NCBI GenBank assembly: GCA_937924505.1
Contig: CALDSR010000008.1
Span: forward strand, 21,408-85,407
Direction: 5' to 3'
Length of the DNA: 64,000 bases
Source: an uncultured Granulosicoccus sp.
GTDB lineage: Bacteria; Pseudomonadota; Gammaproteobacteria; Granulosicoccales; Granulosicoccaceae
The translations under genes and the position numbers were made by a program. The notes beneath the pieces were generated by a model. That model searched no databases and had not been told where the DNA came from. It was given only the letters and a program-made list of their open reading frames with translations. This document shows, in pieces, positions 9,954 through 19,418 of the stretch (within the stretch, counting starts at the first letter, position 1; every line of letters begins with the position of its first letter).

Positions 9954-12560
9954 GTGTTAGAAGCCTATCGCAAACACGTCGCTGAAAGAGCAGCGCAAGG
10001 AGTTGTGCCGCAACCACTTTCGGCGAAACAGGTTGCCGAGCTGGTTGATTTGTTGAAGTCGCCTCCTGCGGGTGAAGAAGAAGTATTGCTGGAGCTGTTG
10101 TCCGAGCGCGTTCCAGCGGGTGTGGACGAGGCCGCCTATGTCAAAGCCGGATTCCTCGCCGCCATTGCCAAGGGCGAAGTGAGCTCGCCCCTGATCGACA
10201 AGACACGTGCCGTTGAATTACTCGGTACCATGCTGGGGGGTTACAATATTCCGCCAATGATCGAGGCACTTGATGACAAGGATCTTGCCGACACGGCTGT
10301 CAAAGCTTTGTCCCACACCTTGTTGATGTTTGATGCATTTCACGATGTACAGGAAAAGGCCAATGGTGGCAATGAAGCGGCCAAACGTGTCATGCAGTCC
10401 TGGGCCGATGCCGAATGGTTTCTCGCCAAGGATGCAGTACCAGAGAAAATCACGGTCACCGTATTTAAAGTCCCGGGAGAGACCAACACAGATGACTTGT
10501 CGCCGGCGCAGGATGCCTGGTCACGACCTGATATCCCATTGCACGCAAAAGCGTTTCATAAATTTGAGCGCGAAGGCTTCACAACCAAACCACTTGAAAC
10601 CATCGAAGAGCTGAAAGAGAAGGGTCATCCGGTCGCCTATGTCGGTGATGTGGTCGGAACCGGTTCTTCGCGTAAATCGGCGACCAATTCGGTCTTGTGG
10701 CTTATGGGAAATGATATCCCGCATATCCCCAATCGTCGTGACGGCGGCTTTGTCCTTGGCGGCAAGATTGCACCGATCTTTTTCAACACCCTCGAAGATG
10801 CCGGTGCCTTACCGATCGAGTGTGATGTCAGCGCCATGGAGATGGGTGATGTGATTGATATCTATCCGCATGCGATGAAGGTTTGTCGTGGCGGTACGGA
10901 TGAAGCTCTGGCTACGTTTGACTACAGCAACGAAGTGATTCTCGACGAAGTGCGTGCCGGTGGTCGTATCCCGCTAATAATCGGACGTGGCTTGACTGAT
11001 CGGGCGCGTGAAGCCTTGGGATTGCCAATCAGTGACGTATTCATGCGACCGGGAGCCGACGATCCAAATGACAAGGGCTATACCTTGGCACAGAAAATTG
11101 TCGGCAAGGCTTGTGGTGTTGACGGCATTCGACCTGGGCAGTATTGCGAACCAAAGATGACGACTGTTGGCTCGCAGGATACAACCGGCCCCATGACCCG
11201 CGATGAACTCAAGGATCTTGCCTGCCTTGGCTTTACAGCTGATCTGGTCATGCAATCTTTCTGTCACACCGCGGCCTACCCGAAACCGATCGACGTCGAT
11301 ACCCACCACTCCTTGCCGGACTTCATGGCAACCCGTGGTGGCGTGTCACTGCGACCGGGTGATGGCATCATTCACTCTTGGCTGAACCGTATGTTGCTGC
11401 CTGATACTGTCGGCACTGGTGGGGATTCACACACACGATTCCCGATGGGAATATCGTTTCCGGCAGGTTCCGGCCTTGTTGCATTTGGCGCAGCGGTCGG
11501 CGTCATGCCATTGAATATGCCTGAATCGGTACTGGTGCGTTTCAAGGGCGAGATGCAACCGGGTATTACCTTGCGTGATCTGGTCAATGCGATTCCCTAT
11601 GCTGCCTTGCAGCGTGGCTTGCTTACCGTTGAAAAGAAGGGCAAGAAAAATGTCTTCTCTGGCCGAGTTGTCGAGATCGAAGGTCTCAAGAATCTGAAAC
11701 TTGAACAAGCCTTTGAACTGGCTGATGCAACGGCTGAGCGTTCGGCTGGTGGCTGCACGATAAAGCTCGACATCGATCCGTTGAAGGAATACATCACGTC
11801 CAATGTCACCATGTTGCGCTGGATGATCGATCAGGGCTACGACGATGCAAGGACGCTTGAAAGACGCGCTCGCAAACTCGAAGAGTGGTTGGAAAACCCA
11901 AGCCTGCTTGAAGCTGACAGTGATGCGGAGTACTTTGAAGTTATCGAAATTGATCTGAATGACATCAAGGAGCCACTGCTGGCATGCCCTAACGACCCGG
12001 ACGATGTCAAGCCATTGTCTGAAGTAGCTGGCGAAAAGATTGATGAAGTCTTTATTGGTTCGTGCATGACCAACATCGGACACTATCGTGCCGCTGGAAA
12101 GCTGATTGAAAAATCCGGTGAATACGTGGATACCGTTCTGTGGATTGCGCCACCAACTCGCATGGACGAGCATCAATTGAAGGAAGAGGGCTACTACAAC
12201 ATTTTCGGTGCGGCCGGTGCGCGGCTTGAAATGCCGGGTTGTTCACTATGCATGGGTAACCAGGCAAGGGTAAAACCCGGGGCAACGGTGGTCTCCACCT
12301 CGACGCGTAACTTTCCAAACCGATTGGGCAAGGGCGCCTTTGTGTATTTGAGCTCCGCCGAGCTTGCAGCGGTTGCGGCCTTGTTGGGTAAATTGCCAAC
12401 ACCTGCAGAGTATATGGAGTACGTCAAGGATCTCGACGCAATGAGCGATGAGGTTTATCGTTACCTGAACTTCAATGAAATTGCCGAGTTCCAGGAATCG
12501 GCTGATGAAGCGAAGATCAAGTTCAAGGATATTCCGGTCACCATTCAGTTGTCGTCTTAG
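9954..12560 (+). CDS. acnB: Aconitate hydratase B (bifunctional with 2-methylisocitrate dehydratase)
   Basis: Isomerises citrate and isocitrate in the TCA cycle through a [4Fe-4S] cluster. 868 residues (E. coli AcnB 865). AcnB order is seen: N-terminal HEAT-like domain (about 1-160), the swivel domain (about 165-380, with [15 protein letters not shown]), then the catalytic core. The cluster ligands are Cys704 (GSCMTNIGH) and Cys763/Cys766 (CSLCMGNQ). The start is GTG 9954 with AAGGAGG (9939-9945) 8 nt upstream; no ATG would fit. A weak TTGGTG/TATCTT promoter (9900-9927) may drive it. In E. coli the apo-enzyme also binds mRNA under iron limitation; whether that holds here cannot be read from sequence. 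Confidence 0.98.
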   Translation: MLEAYRKHVAERAAQGVVPQPLSAKQVAELVDLLKSPPAGEEEVLLELLSERVPAGVDEAAYVKAGFLAAIAKGEVSSPLIDKTRAVELLGTMLGGYNIPPMIEALDDKDLADTAVKALSHTLLMFDAFHDVQEKANGGNEAAKRVMQSWADAEWFLAKDAVPEKITVTVFKVPGETNTDDLSPAQDAWSRPDIPLHAKAFHKFEREGFTTKPLETIEELKEKGHPVAYVGDVVGTGSSRKSATNSVLWLMGNDIPHIPNRRDGGFVLGGKIAPIFFNTLEDAGALPIECDVSAMEMGDVIDIYPHAMKVCRGGTDEALATFDYSNEVILDEVRAGGRIPLIIGRGLTDRAREALGLPISDVFMRPGADDPNDKGYTLAQKIVGKACGVDGIRPGQYCEPKMTTVGSQDTTGPMTRDELKDLACLGFTADLVMQSFCHTAAYPKPIDVDTHHSLPDFMATRGGVSLRPGDGIIHSWLNRMLLPDTVGTGGDSHTRFPMGISFPAGSGLVAFGAAVGVMPLNMPESVLVRFKGEMQPGITLRDLVNAIPYAALQRGLLTVEKKGKKNVFSGRVVEIEGLKNLKLEQAFELADATAERSAGGCTIKLDIDPLKEYITSNVTMLRWMIDQGYDDARTLERRARKLEEWLENPSLLEADSDAEYFEVIEIDLNDIKEPLLACPNDPDDVKPLSEVAGEKIDEVFIGSCMTNIGHYRAAGKLIEKSGEYVDTVLWIAPPTRMDEHQLKEEGYYNIFGAAGARLEMPGCSLCMGNQARVKPGATVVSTSTRNFPNRLGKGAFVYLSSAELAAVAALLGKLPTPAEYMEYVKDLDAMSDEVYRYLNFNEIAEFQESADEAKIKFKDIPVTIQLSS

Positions 12561-12621
12561 TACCCGGTGATTTGTCAGCGTTGGCACATTTTTGTTCGCA
12601 ACCGTAGCTGACTCAGTGATA

Positions 12622-12649
12622 CTGTGCCTCCTCGACCGAGGAGGCACAG
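12622..12649 (+). promoter_or_regulatory. Perfect 12-bp hairpin that buries the ribosome-binding site of the next gene
   Basis: CTGTGCCTCCTC (12622-12633) and GAGGAGGCACAG (12638-12649) are exact reverse complements around a GACC loop. The right arm contains the SD GAGGAGG (12638-12644) and ends on the base before the ATG at 12650. No T run follows, so this is not an intrinsic terminator. In mRNA the hairpin would mask the SD and hinder initiation until melted or remodelled. Confidence 0.85.
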
Positions 12650-13819
12650 ATGATCGATATAGACGCGGTTCGCCGCGATACCCCCGCATGCGAATCGGTT
12701 CTGCATTTCAATAATGCAGGCGCATCCCTGATGCCGCATCCAGTCTTTGATGCAGTCAAGACCCATCTTGATCTTGAACTCACCGGTGGTGGTTACGAGG
12801 CTGAAGATTCCGCTGCGGGTGAGCTCAAGGCATTCTACACAGAGCTTGCAACACTGCTGAACGCGTCGTCCGATGAGGTGGCTTATGTGGAAAATGCTAC
12901 CCGTGCCTGGGATATGGCTTTCTACGGCTTACCGCTTGAAGACGGCGATCGCATACTCACGCATGAGTCGGAATATGCCTCGAACTATCTTGCCTTGTTG
13001 CATCAGGCCAAGCGCCGCAATCTGCATATCGATCTGATACCGTCCGACGAGCATGGGCAAATTGATGTGGCTGCGATTCCTGCCTTGGTCACGCCGCGTA
13101 CTCGACTGATCGCCATAACGCATGTGCCGACGCAGGGTGGTCTGGTTAATCCGGCCGAGGCGGTCGGACGCGTGGCGAAGGAACACGGTTTGATTTACCT
13201 TCTCGATGCCTGTCAATCAGTCGGGCAGATACCGCTTGACGTACAAGCCCTTAAATGTGACATCCTTTCAGGGACCGGTCGCAAATTTCTACGCGGTCCG
13301 CGGGGAACGGGATTTCTGTATGTTCGGCGCAAATTCATGGAGACCATTGATCCGCCATTTGTTGATCTCTTCTCCGCGACGTGGACAGCTGACAACGAAT
13401 TCGAATTGAAACCCGATGCCAAACGATTCGAGAATTGGGAAAGCTATGTGGCAGGTCGAGTCGGACTGACGGCAGCGTTCCGCTATGTGAATACCTTGGG
13501 TATCGACAACATCAACAGGCGTGTTGTTTCACTGGCTGATGAGTTACGCCAGAAGCTTATCGACATTCCGGCGGTATCGGTCAAGGATCTAGGTGAGCAA
13601 AAGTGTGGAATCGTAACGTTCGTCAAGGAGGGAACATCGGCCGAAGAGATCACACCGGCATTGCGCGCTCAAGGCATCAATACATCGGTGGCGCTGATGA
13701 CTTCAGCACGACTGGATCTTGGGTCACGCAATATCAAATCGATAACACGTGCCTCGGTACACTATTTCAACACGAGTGGTGAAATCGATCGGTTTGTCGA
13801 GGCGATCCAGACTCTCTAG
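12650..13819 (+). CDS. Class V aminotransferase-family PLP enzyme
   Basis: 389-residue fold type I PLP enzyme related to cysteine desulfurases, selenocysteine lyases and isopenicillin-N epimerases. It begins with the substrate-binding FNNAGASLMP; the PLP-ring aspartate is in LLDACQSVGQ, and the Schiff-base lysine is Lys212 in GTGRKFLRGPRGTGFLYV. The catalytic cysteine loop of IscS-type desulfurases is not recognisable, so sulfur transfer is not claimed and the substrate is unknown. The start ATG lies immediately after the 12622-12649 hairpin that contains its SD. It is 89 nt after acnB, and its stop is 4 nt from the convergent hflD stop. Confidence 0.9.
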   Translation: MIDIDAVRRDTPACESVLHFNNAGASLMPHPVFDAVKTHLDLELTGGGYEAEDSAAGELKAFYTELATLLNASSDEVAYVENATRAWDMAFYGLPLEDGDRILTHESEYASNYLALLHQAKRRNLHIDLIPSDEHGQIDVAAIPALVTPRTRLIAITHVPTQGGLVNPAEAVGRVAKEHGLIYLLDACQSVGQIPLDVQALKCDILSGTGRKFLRGPRGTGFLYVRRKFMETIDPPFVDLFSATWTADNEFELKPDAKRFENWESYVAGRVGLTAAFRYVNTLGIDNINRRVVSLADELRQKLIDIPAVSVKDLGEQKCGIVTFVKEGTSAEEITPALRAQGINTSVALMTSARLDLGSRNIKSITRASVHYFNTSGEIDRFVEAIQTL

Positions 13820-13823
13820 TGCC

Positions 13824-14441
13824 TTAAAGATACTCATCTGCATGCCTGACATAGGCGGCCCGATTCAATACCAGTTTTGGGCGCGTCCCACCGCATTGGC
13901 GCCACAAGACAACTGAACGAAGCCCGCCGAGTAGGCTTGCGCGAATGTTTGAAGCGGTGCCATTGTCGTTCAAATGGGTCGGGTCGCCACTGACCATTAT
14001 GCGTGGACTCAGATGACTGATGCTGCTGCGATAGAGATTGGCCAGGCTATTGACCATTTCTTCGTCGAGAATATTATCGCTCTGCGACTGCGCATGGCTG
14101 ATGCCGATGCGAAGCTGTTCTATGGTTTTTTCGTCTTTGAGTATATTGCTGCCTAGCTGTATCAGCGACAGAGCATAGCGAGCGATATCAAGATCGCGAG
14201 CCTCGTTGTTGCCGCCAAACTGATTTTTCAGGATGCGCAGACCTGACTCAATACTACGGGCAGTGCCGCCGTAGGCGTCAATGACCCGGTCGGTGTTCAA
14301 GGTCAGTATCGAGCGCAAGGTGCCTTCGAGCTCTTTTTCATCACAGAGGCCGGTGGTTGCGAGCGATTTGCACAAATTGACTGACTGAAAGATGCCGGCC
14401 AGTGCAAGAGTCTGATTTTCGAGCGAAACGATGGAATTCAT
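13824..14441 (-). CDS. hflD: HflD-like lysogenization regulator homologue
   Basis: 205 residues (E. coli HflD 213), an all-helical protein peripherally attached to the inner membrane. In E. coli it destabilises phage lambda CII; its housekeeping role is unclear. Recognisable stretches are LALAGIFQSVNLCKSLATTG at the start and NLYRSSISHLSPRIMVSGD followed by IRASLLGGLRSVVLWRQCGG near the end. It lies 80 nt downstream of mnmA on the same strand, the same mnmA-hflD order as in E. coli, which supports the call. purB does not follow here; the next gene is the convergent PLP enzyme. Confidence 0.93.
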   Translation of the reverse strand: MNSIVSLENQTLALAGIFQSVNLCKSLATTGLCDEKELEGTLRSILTLNTDRVIDAYGGTARSIESGLRILKNQFGGNNEARDLDIARYALSLIQLGSNILKDEKTIEQLRIGISHAQSQSDNILDEEMVNSLANLYRSSISHLSPRIMVSGDPTHLNDNGTASNIRASLLGGLRSVVLWRQCGGTRPKLVLNRAAYVRHADEYL

Positions 14442-14521
14442 TCAGTCAAGTATAGAGAATCAATGGAACGACGAAGGTTTAGTTGTCGGGTTGGTTCAGT
14501 GTTTCTGTCGGCTGTGTCAGT

Positions 14522-15598
14522 TCAGTCGACTAACTCACTGATGACCCCACCGCCCAGACACACCTCACCATCATATAAAACGATCGACTGTCCGGGTGTT
14601 ATCGCTCGGACAGGTAAGTCAAAGTGCGCATGGAGATGGCCATCTGAGTTGACCGTCACTGTGGTCTGCTGGTCAGGCTCGCGATAACGGGTCTTGGCGG
14701 TGCAGGTGAAGGTCGTCTCTGGCGGCGCTCCGCGAATCCAGTTGACGTCGTGTGCGGTCAGCGCGTCCTTGAACAAGCGTGGATTATCGTGTCCTTGGCC
14801 GACGAGCAAGCGGTTTTCCACCAGGAGCTTGTCAAGCACGTACCAGGGTGAGGCATCTGAGTCCTGCCGCCCACCAATGCCGAGACCCTGACGTTGCCCG
14901 AGCGTGTAGAACATCAATCCCTTATGTGATCCGATCACCTCACCATCTTCAGTGACTATCTCTCCTGGTTGAGCGGGTAAGTACTCGGCCAGAAACTCGC
15001 TGAATTTTCGCTCACCGATGAAACAGATGCCGGTACTGTCTTTTTTGGCATGCAAGTGAAAGCCTGCCTTCGCTGCAAGCTTTCTCACATCAGGTTTTTC
15101 CAGCTCACCAATGGGGAACAGACTTGGGGCAATCTGCTTTTCTGAGAGTGTATGCAGGAAATAACTTTGATCCTTGTTGTTGTCCAGGCCGCGGAGCAAG
15201 TCCACCCCCCCTTCGCGTTTGCCTTTGCGCACGTAGTGGCCGGTGGCAATCGCATCAGCCCCTAGCGCATGCGCGTGATCCAGAAAGGCGCGAAATTTTA
15301 TTTCCTTGTTACAGAGTATGTCTGGATTGGGTGTGCGGCCGTGACTGTATTCGTCAAGAAAGTGGGCAAATACACGTTCCCAGTATTCGTCAGCAAAATT
15401 GACCGTACTCAATGGAATATCGAGCGCAGTAGCGACGGCAGACGCATCGCGGTAGTCCTGGCGCGCTGTGCAGTTTTCGTCATCGTCTTCCCAGTTCTGC
15501 ATGAAGATGCCGGACACATCGTAGCCTTGCTTTGACAGCAACAGGGCGGTGACCGAGGAATCAACCCCGCCAGACATTCCGACAATGACGTGTGTCAT
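14522..15598 (-). CDS. mnmA: tRNA-specific 2-thiouridylase MnmA
   Basis: Adds sulfur to C2 of U34 in tRNA-Lys, -Glu and -Gln, using ATP and a persulfide relay from the Tus system. 358 residues (E. coli 368). The PP-loop is GMSGGVDSS (7-15). The two catalytic cysteines are Cys96 ([12 protein letters not shown]) and Cys192 ([12 protein letters not shown]), and the tRNA-binding GHYVR and C-terminal beta-barrel ([17 protein letters not shown]) are present. It starts 12 nt after the upstream LysR gene and is followed by hflD, so all three may share a transcript. Confidence 0.98.
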   Translation of the reverse strand: MTHVIVGMSGGVDSSVTALLLSKQGYDVSGIFMQNWEDDDENCTARQDYRDASAVATALDIPLSTVNFADEYWERVFAHFLDEYSHGRTPNPDILCNKEIKFRAFLDHAHALGADAIATGHYVRKGKREGGVDLLRGLDNNKDQSYFLHTLSEKQIAPSLFPIGELEKPDVRKLAAKAGFHLHAKKDSTGICFIGERKFSEFLAEYLPAQPGEIVTEDGEVIGSHKGLMFYTLGQRQGLGIGGRQDSDASPWYVLDKLLVENRLLVGQGHDNPRLFKDALTAHDVNWIRGAPPETTFTCTAKTRYREPDQQTTVTVNSDGHLHAHFDLPVRAITPGQSIVLYDGEVCLGGGVISELVD

Positions 15599-15610
15599 GG
15601 AGACGCGGAT

Positions 15611-16585
15611 TTACAAGTTGGTTATCAAGGCTTCGTGACGGCCGATGGCTTTAAGTTTTTTCGGCGGCTCGGTTTGCCGGGCAAAGAAATTGTCGTCCAT
15701 CAACTCGAGAAATTTCTTGGCTTGTGGTGAAAGGAATTTCCCACGCCGAATTACTACGCCATAACTGCGTGTCGGGAAGTAGTCCTCCATCGGTTTAACC
15801 ACAAGGTTGTCAGTCTCACGCAAACAGATGCTGGTCACGATGCTGATGCCTGTGTCTATTTCAACATAGCGCTTGATCACTTCCCAGCCACCGGCTTCAA
15901 GCACTACATTGTAAGGAACATCGTGTTGTTGAAACACCAGATCGACCATGTTCCAGGTGCTCAAGTGACGTGGCGGCAGGATCAGACCAAACGGGCTGAT
16001 ATCCTCAAGTGTGATCTTTTCCTTGTGCGCCAATGGATGGCCCTTGCACATGATGAGCGCGGGATTGAAGTCATAGATCGGGTGATAAACCATGTCATCA
16101 GGCACATCGATCATGGAGCCAACGGCAAAATCGACCTCGTCAGCCCGCAGTAATGCCATTCCGTCCTGACCGGTGACATTGTGCAGTTTTACATCAATCT
16201 GTGGAAAATCTGTTCTGAATCCTTTGATGATATCCGGCAGGATGTACAGCAAGGTCGCTTCGCCGGACGCAATATCCAGTGGTCCTGCGTGGACGTTACC
16301 GAGTCTTGCAGCGAAGCTGTCGGCCAGACGAGTAAACCCGTCAACCAGTGGTTGTGACATTTCCAGCAGCAAATCACCCGCCGGGGTCAGACGAATCTTC
16401 GGGCCGCAACGCTCGAAAAGCAGGGTGTCAAGCTCTTGCTCCAGCGCTTGAATTTGCAGTGAAACTGACGGTTGGCTGAGTTTGAGGCGTGCCGCGGCCT
16501 TGGAAATGCTGCCGGTTTGCGCCGCGTGGCAAAAGGCTCTGAGCTGGCGCAGTTGGTTCAGATTGCTGGGGTCGCTACTGGGCAT
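15611..16585 (-). CDS. LysR-family regulator (CysB/Cbl-like effector domain)
   Basis: 324-residue LysR-type regulator. The winged HTH is at about 10-70 (QLRAFCHAAQTGSISKAAARLKLSQPSVSLQIQALE, shown here in shortened form by its SISKAAARLKLSQPSVS core). The effector-binding part (95-300) begins GPLDIASGEATLLYILPDII. The SQPSVSLQI recognition helix and the long TGISIVTSICL segment recall the CysB branch, but the effector is not known. The upstream region (16586-16650) is AT-rich, with TATAAT on the minus strand at 16630-16635 and an ACTAT/ATAGT inverted repeat that could be an autoregulatory site. It lies 12 nt upstream of mnmA, an odd partner, so regulation of mnmA itself is not implied. Confidence 0.88.
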   Translation of the reverse strand: MPSSDPSNLNQLRQLRAFCHAAQTGSISKAAARLKLSQPSVSLQIQALEQELDTLLFERCGPKIRLTPAGDLLLEMSQPLVDGFTRLADSFAARLGNVHAGPLDIASGEATLLYILPDIIKGFRTDFPQIDVKLHNVTGQDGMALLRADEVDFAVGSMIDVPDDMVYHPIYDFNPALIMCKGHPLAHKEKITLEDISPFGLILPPRHLSTWNMVDLVFQQHDVPYNVVLEAGGWEVIKRYVEIDTGISIVTSICLRETDNLVVKPMEDYFPTRSYGVVIRRGKFLSPQAKKFLELMDDNFFARQTEPPKKLKAIGRHEALITNL

Positions 16586-16706
16586 GAGCTTTCTTACTAT
16601 ACGTTATGCCAATGCTAATGATGGATAGTATTATATTGTATAAATCCTTCCAGCGGAGGGTCATTTTCGGGAAGACGAACCCTCAAGCGTCAGTAGAGCG
16701 TCAAAA

Positions 16707-16738
16707 CAGGCGCGGCAGTCAATTCAATTGTCGCGCAC
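16707..16738 (-). terminator. Possible terminator after the nucleotide-sugar epimerase gene
   Basis: On the minus strand GCGCGACA and TGCCGCGC form an imperfect stem (one mismatch) with an 11- to 13-nt loop, followed closely by TTTT. Weak by structure, but placed correctly 50 nt after the epimerase stop. Confidence 0.35.
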
Positions 16739-16791
16739 CATTCCTACAAAAAAAGTTAGTCGATTGAAGATCGGTGTCGCGCTCTGGCGAT

Positions 16792-17799
16792 TCAAACCTG
16801 ATAGTAATCGCGGTACCAGTCGACAAAGCGCGCGACACCGTCTTCAACACTGGTGTCGGGTTTGTAGTCGACATCTCGGACAAGGTCGCTGACATCGGCA
16901 TAGGTATCTGGTACGTCACCAGCTTGCAGTGGCAGCAGATTCTTTTCGGCGGTCTTGTTCAGGCAACCTTCCAGTACACGAATATAGTGTTCAAGATCCA
17001 CAGGCTCATTGTTACCGATGTTATAGATGCAAAAAGGTGCTGAACTTGATGCAGGGTCAGGCTTGTCGCTATCGAATGCCGGGTTGGCCGTCGCGACTTT
17101 GTCCAGCGTGCGAACAACACCTTCGACGATGTCTTCAACGAACGTAAAATCTCGCTTGTGTTTGCCATAGTTGAATACATCAATCGGTTTGCCGGCAAGT
17201 ATGTTTTTGGTGAACAGGAATAGAGCCATGTCAGGACGCCCCCACGGGCCATAAACCGTAAAAAACCGCAGTCCGGTCGTTGGCAACTCGAACAGATGGC
17301 TATATGTGTGCGCCATCAATTCGTTGGATTTTTTGGTGGCTGCATACAGGCTGACGGGGTGATCGACCGACTCGTGAGTGGAGAATGGCATATTGGTGTG
17401 ATTGCCGTAGACCGAGCTCGTTGACGCATAAACCAGATGTTCGACGCCTTTGTGTCTGCAGTTTTCCAAAACATTCATGAATCCAAGAATATTGGCATCG
17501 ATGTAGGCGTAGGGGTTTTCCAACGAATATCGCACACCGGCTTGAGCCGCAAGATTTACGACTCGTTGTGGTTGATGGTCACGAAAAGTCTTTTCCATCA
17601 AGTCGCGGTCTTCAATATTTCCGCGTACTTCGGTGAAGCCATCAAACGCCTTAACTCGCTCAAGGCGAGCGAGTTTCAGGTTCACGTCGTAGTAATCATT
17701 GACGTTATCCACGCCAATGACCTCGTCACCGCGTGCCAGTAACTTTAACGCAAGCGTCGAGCCGATAAAGCCCGCGGTTCCAGTGACAAGAATTTTCAT
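16792..17799 (-). CDS. NAD-dependent UDP-sugar 4-epimerase (UDP-glucuronate 4-epimerase type)
   Basis: 335-residue extended short-chain dehydrogenase that likely converts UDP-glucuronate to UDP-galacturonate. The NAD loop GTAGFIGS is at 7-14, the catalytic STSSVYG and YAATKKS (Tyr-x-x-x-Lys) are near 130 and 155, and [17 protein letters not shown] is the signature of the LpsL/Cap1J glucuronate epimerase branch (recalled). The C-terminal part includes [10 protein letters not shown]. It lies 31 nt downstream of the UDP-sugar dehydrogenase, which supplies uronic acid precursors. Probable use in exopolysaccharide or LPS. Exact sugar (glucuronate or an N-acetylated acid) is inferred, not shown. 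Confidence 0.9.
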   Translation of the reverse strand: MKILVTGTAGFIGSTLALKLLARGDEVIGVDNVNDYYDVNLKLARLERVKAFDGFTEVRGNIEDRDLMEKTFRDHQPQRVVNLAAQAGVRYSLENPYAYIDANILGFMNVLENCRHKGVEHLVYASTSSVYGNHTNMPFSTHESVDHPVSLYAATKKSNELMAHTYSHLFELPTTGLRFFTVYGPWGRPDMALFLFTKNILAGKPIDVFNYGKHKRDFTFVEDIVEGVVRTLDKVATANPAFDSDKPDPASSSAPFCIYNIGNNEPVDLEHYIRVLEGCLNKTAEKNLLPLQAGDVPDTYADVSDLVRDVDYKPDTSVEDGVARFVDWYRDYYQV

Positions 17800-17830
17800 G
17801 AGTCGTAGGATCTGTAGGAGTTTTTAAACA

Positions 17831-19111
17831 TTAGAGTCGGGCATCAACGCTGTCTTTGGGCAACACGCTTTTGATGTCGTAGAGGACGTGTTTCGGTTTA
17901 CCGAGTTCACGAATCGCATCGGCACCCATTGACACGAAATCGTCATGGGCAACAGCAAGAATTACAGCGTCATAGTAATTCTTGTTCGGATTCTGGATTG
18001 GTGTGATGCCATATTCTTGCGTGGCTTCGTCCGCATCAACCCATGGGTCGTATACATCAATATTGGCATGGTAGTGATCAAGTTCTTCGATAATATCCAC
18101 GACACGTGTATTACGCAGGTCGGGGCAGTTTTCCTTGAACGCCAAGCCGAGAATCAGGATGTTGGCACCAACGACATGGATCTTGCGGCGGGTCAGCATT
18201 TTCACGACACGCTCGGCGATAAATGAACCCATGCCATCGTTGATCTGACGTCCAGCCAGGATCACCTGCGGGTAATAGCCAATCTCTTGTGCCTTGTGCG
18301 TCAGGTAGTAGGGATCCACACTGATGCAATGTCCACCCACAAGGCCTGGCCGAAAATTCAGAAAATTCCATTTGGTGCCTGCAGCCTCGAGCACCTCAAG
18401 CGTATCGATACCGAGCTTGTCGAAAATCAAGGCAAGCTCGTTGATCAGCGCTATGTTCAGATCACGTTGTGTATTCTCGATTACCTTTGCGGCCTCGGCT
18501 ACCTTGATAGAGCTGGCCAAGTGCGTGCCGGCTGTGATAATTCTTTGATAAAGCGCGTCGACTTCTTTGGCAACATCTGGCGTGGAGCCTGCAGTCACTT
18601 TCATAATTGTACTGACGCGATGTTCCTTGTCCCCCGGATTGATTCGCTCAGGGCTGTAGCCGGCAAAGAAATCCTTGTTGAAGGTTAGTCCTGATTCACG
18701 TTCGATGATCGGAATGCAGACCTCTTCAGTCGCGCCCGGGAAGACGGTCGATTCGTAAATGACGACAGTATCGGGACTGAGGATTTTTCCGATTGTTTCG
18801 CTAGCACGGATCAACGGGGTCAGATCCGGTTGTTTATGCTGGTTGATTGGTGTCGGTACGGTGACAATAAATACTTTGCACTGTGCGATCTCGCGAGGAT
18901 CGGATGCGAATTCCAGACGGGTGGCTGTCGCCATTTCCGCCGCAGTTACTTCACGCGTCCTGTCGTACTGTTGCTTCAGTTCGTCAATTCGCGCTTCATC
19001 GATATCAAAACCAATGGTGGGCGATGATTTGCCAAACTCCACGGCCAGGGGCAAACCAACATAGCCGAGGCCAACTACGGCTATCTGGTCGCCCGCACGA
19101 ATTTGAAACAT
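17831..19111 (-). CDS. Nucleotide-sugar dehydrogenase (WbpA/TviB-type)
   Basis: NAD-dependent four-electron dehydrogenase making a UDP-uronic acid, 426 residues from ATG 19111. N-terminal Rossmann motif [16 protein letters not shown], substrate region [14 protein letters not shown], and the active-site cysteine in [14 protein letters not shown] (near 270). The sequence resembles UDP-N-acetyl-glucosamine/galactosamine dehydrogenases (WbpA, TviB) more than UDP-glucose dehydrogenase, but the substrate cannot be fixed. A TTG at 19129 would add six residues; ATG is preferred because the Rossmann strand begins soon after. First gene of a two-gene minus-strand unit with the epimerase. Confidence 0.92.
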   Translation of the reverse strand: MFQIRAGDQIAVVGLGYVGLPLAVEFGKSSPTIGFDIDEARIDELKQQYDRTREVTAAEMATATRLEFASDPREIAQCKVFIVTVPTPINQHKQPDLTPLIRASETIGKILSPDTVVIYESTVFPGATEEVCIPIIERESGLTFNKDFFAGYSPERINPGDKEHRVSTIMKVTAGSTPDVAKEVDALYQRIITAGTHLASSIKVAEAAKVIENTQRDLNIALINELALIFDKLGIDTLEVLEAAGTKWNFLNFRPGLVGGHCISVDPYYLTHKAQEIGYYPQVILAGRQINDGMGSFIAERVVKMLTRRKIHVVGANILILGLAFKENCPDLRNTRVVDIIEELDHYHANIDVYDPWVDADEATQEYGITPIQNPNKNYYDAVILAVAHDDFVSMGADAIRELGKPKHVLYDIKSVLPKDSVDARL

Positions 19112-19418
19112 GGTTAAATGTGGTCCCAACAGTGACGTAATTCACTAAATTGGCAAGATTGCCTCAAGAAGTCTTTGAATTTACGAGCATCAATTATACG
19201 AGCGTAGATCGTACTAGCAGTAATTCAAATCGCTGGGATGTGACGCTATGCAAATTTCGTGGAGTCGCAAGCCATACCATGTCAATTTTCTCTATATTGT
19301 TTTGCGGTATTGTCTGAAATTGCCTCGTTAATTGCATAGCCTTAAATCTAGTGTGGGTTTTCTGACTTGTCAGCTTGAACCTGTAAAGCTCAAGCACAGA
19401 CGAAAATTTATAATTTAA
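19112..19418. other. AT-rich divergent intergenic region between polysaccharide genes
   Basis: About 307 nt between two divergent starts, noticeably richer in A and T than the genes on either side. It should hold promoters for both directions. I see several -10-like elements (for example TATAAT-like TTATAAT at about 19408-19414, too close to the GTG at 19419 to serve it) but no pair with good spacing. No RNA gene or small frame is supported. Confidence 0.5.

Noticed and set aside
11427..12176. 249-codon minus-strand frame inside acnB
   Set aside because: Shadow of acnB; no ribosome-binding site and no family resemblance.
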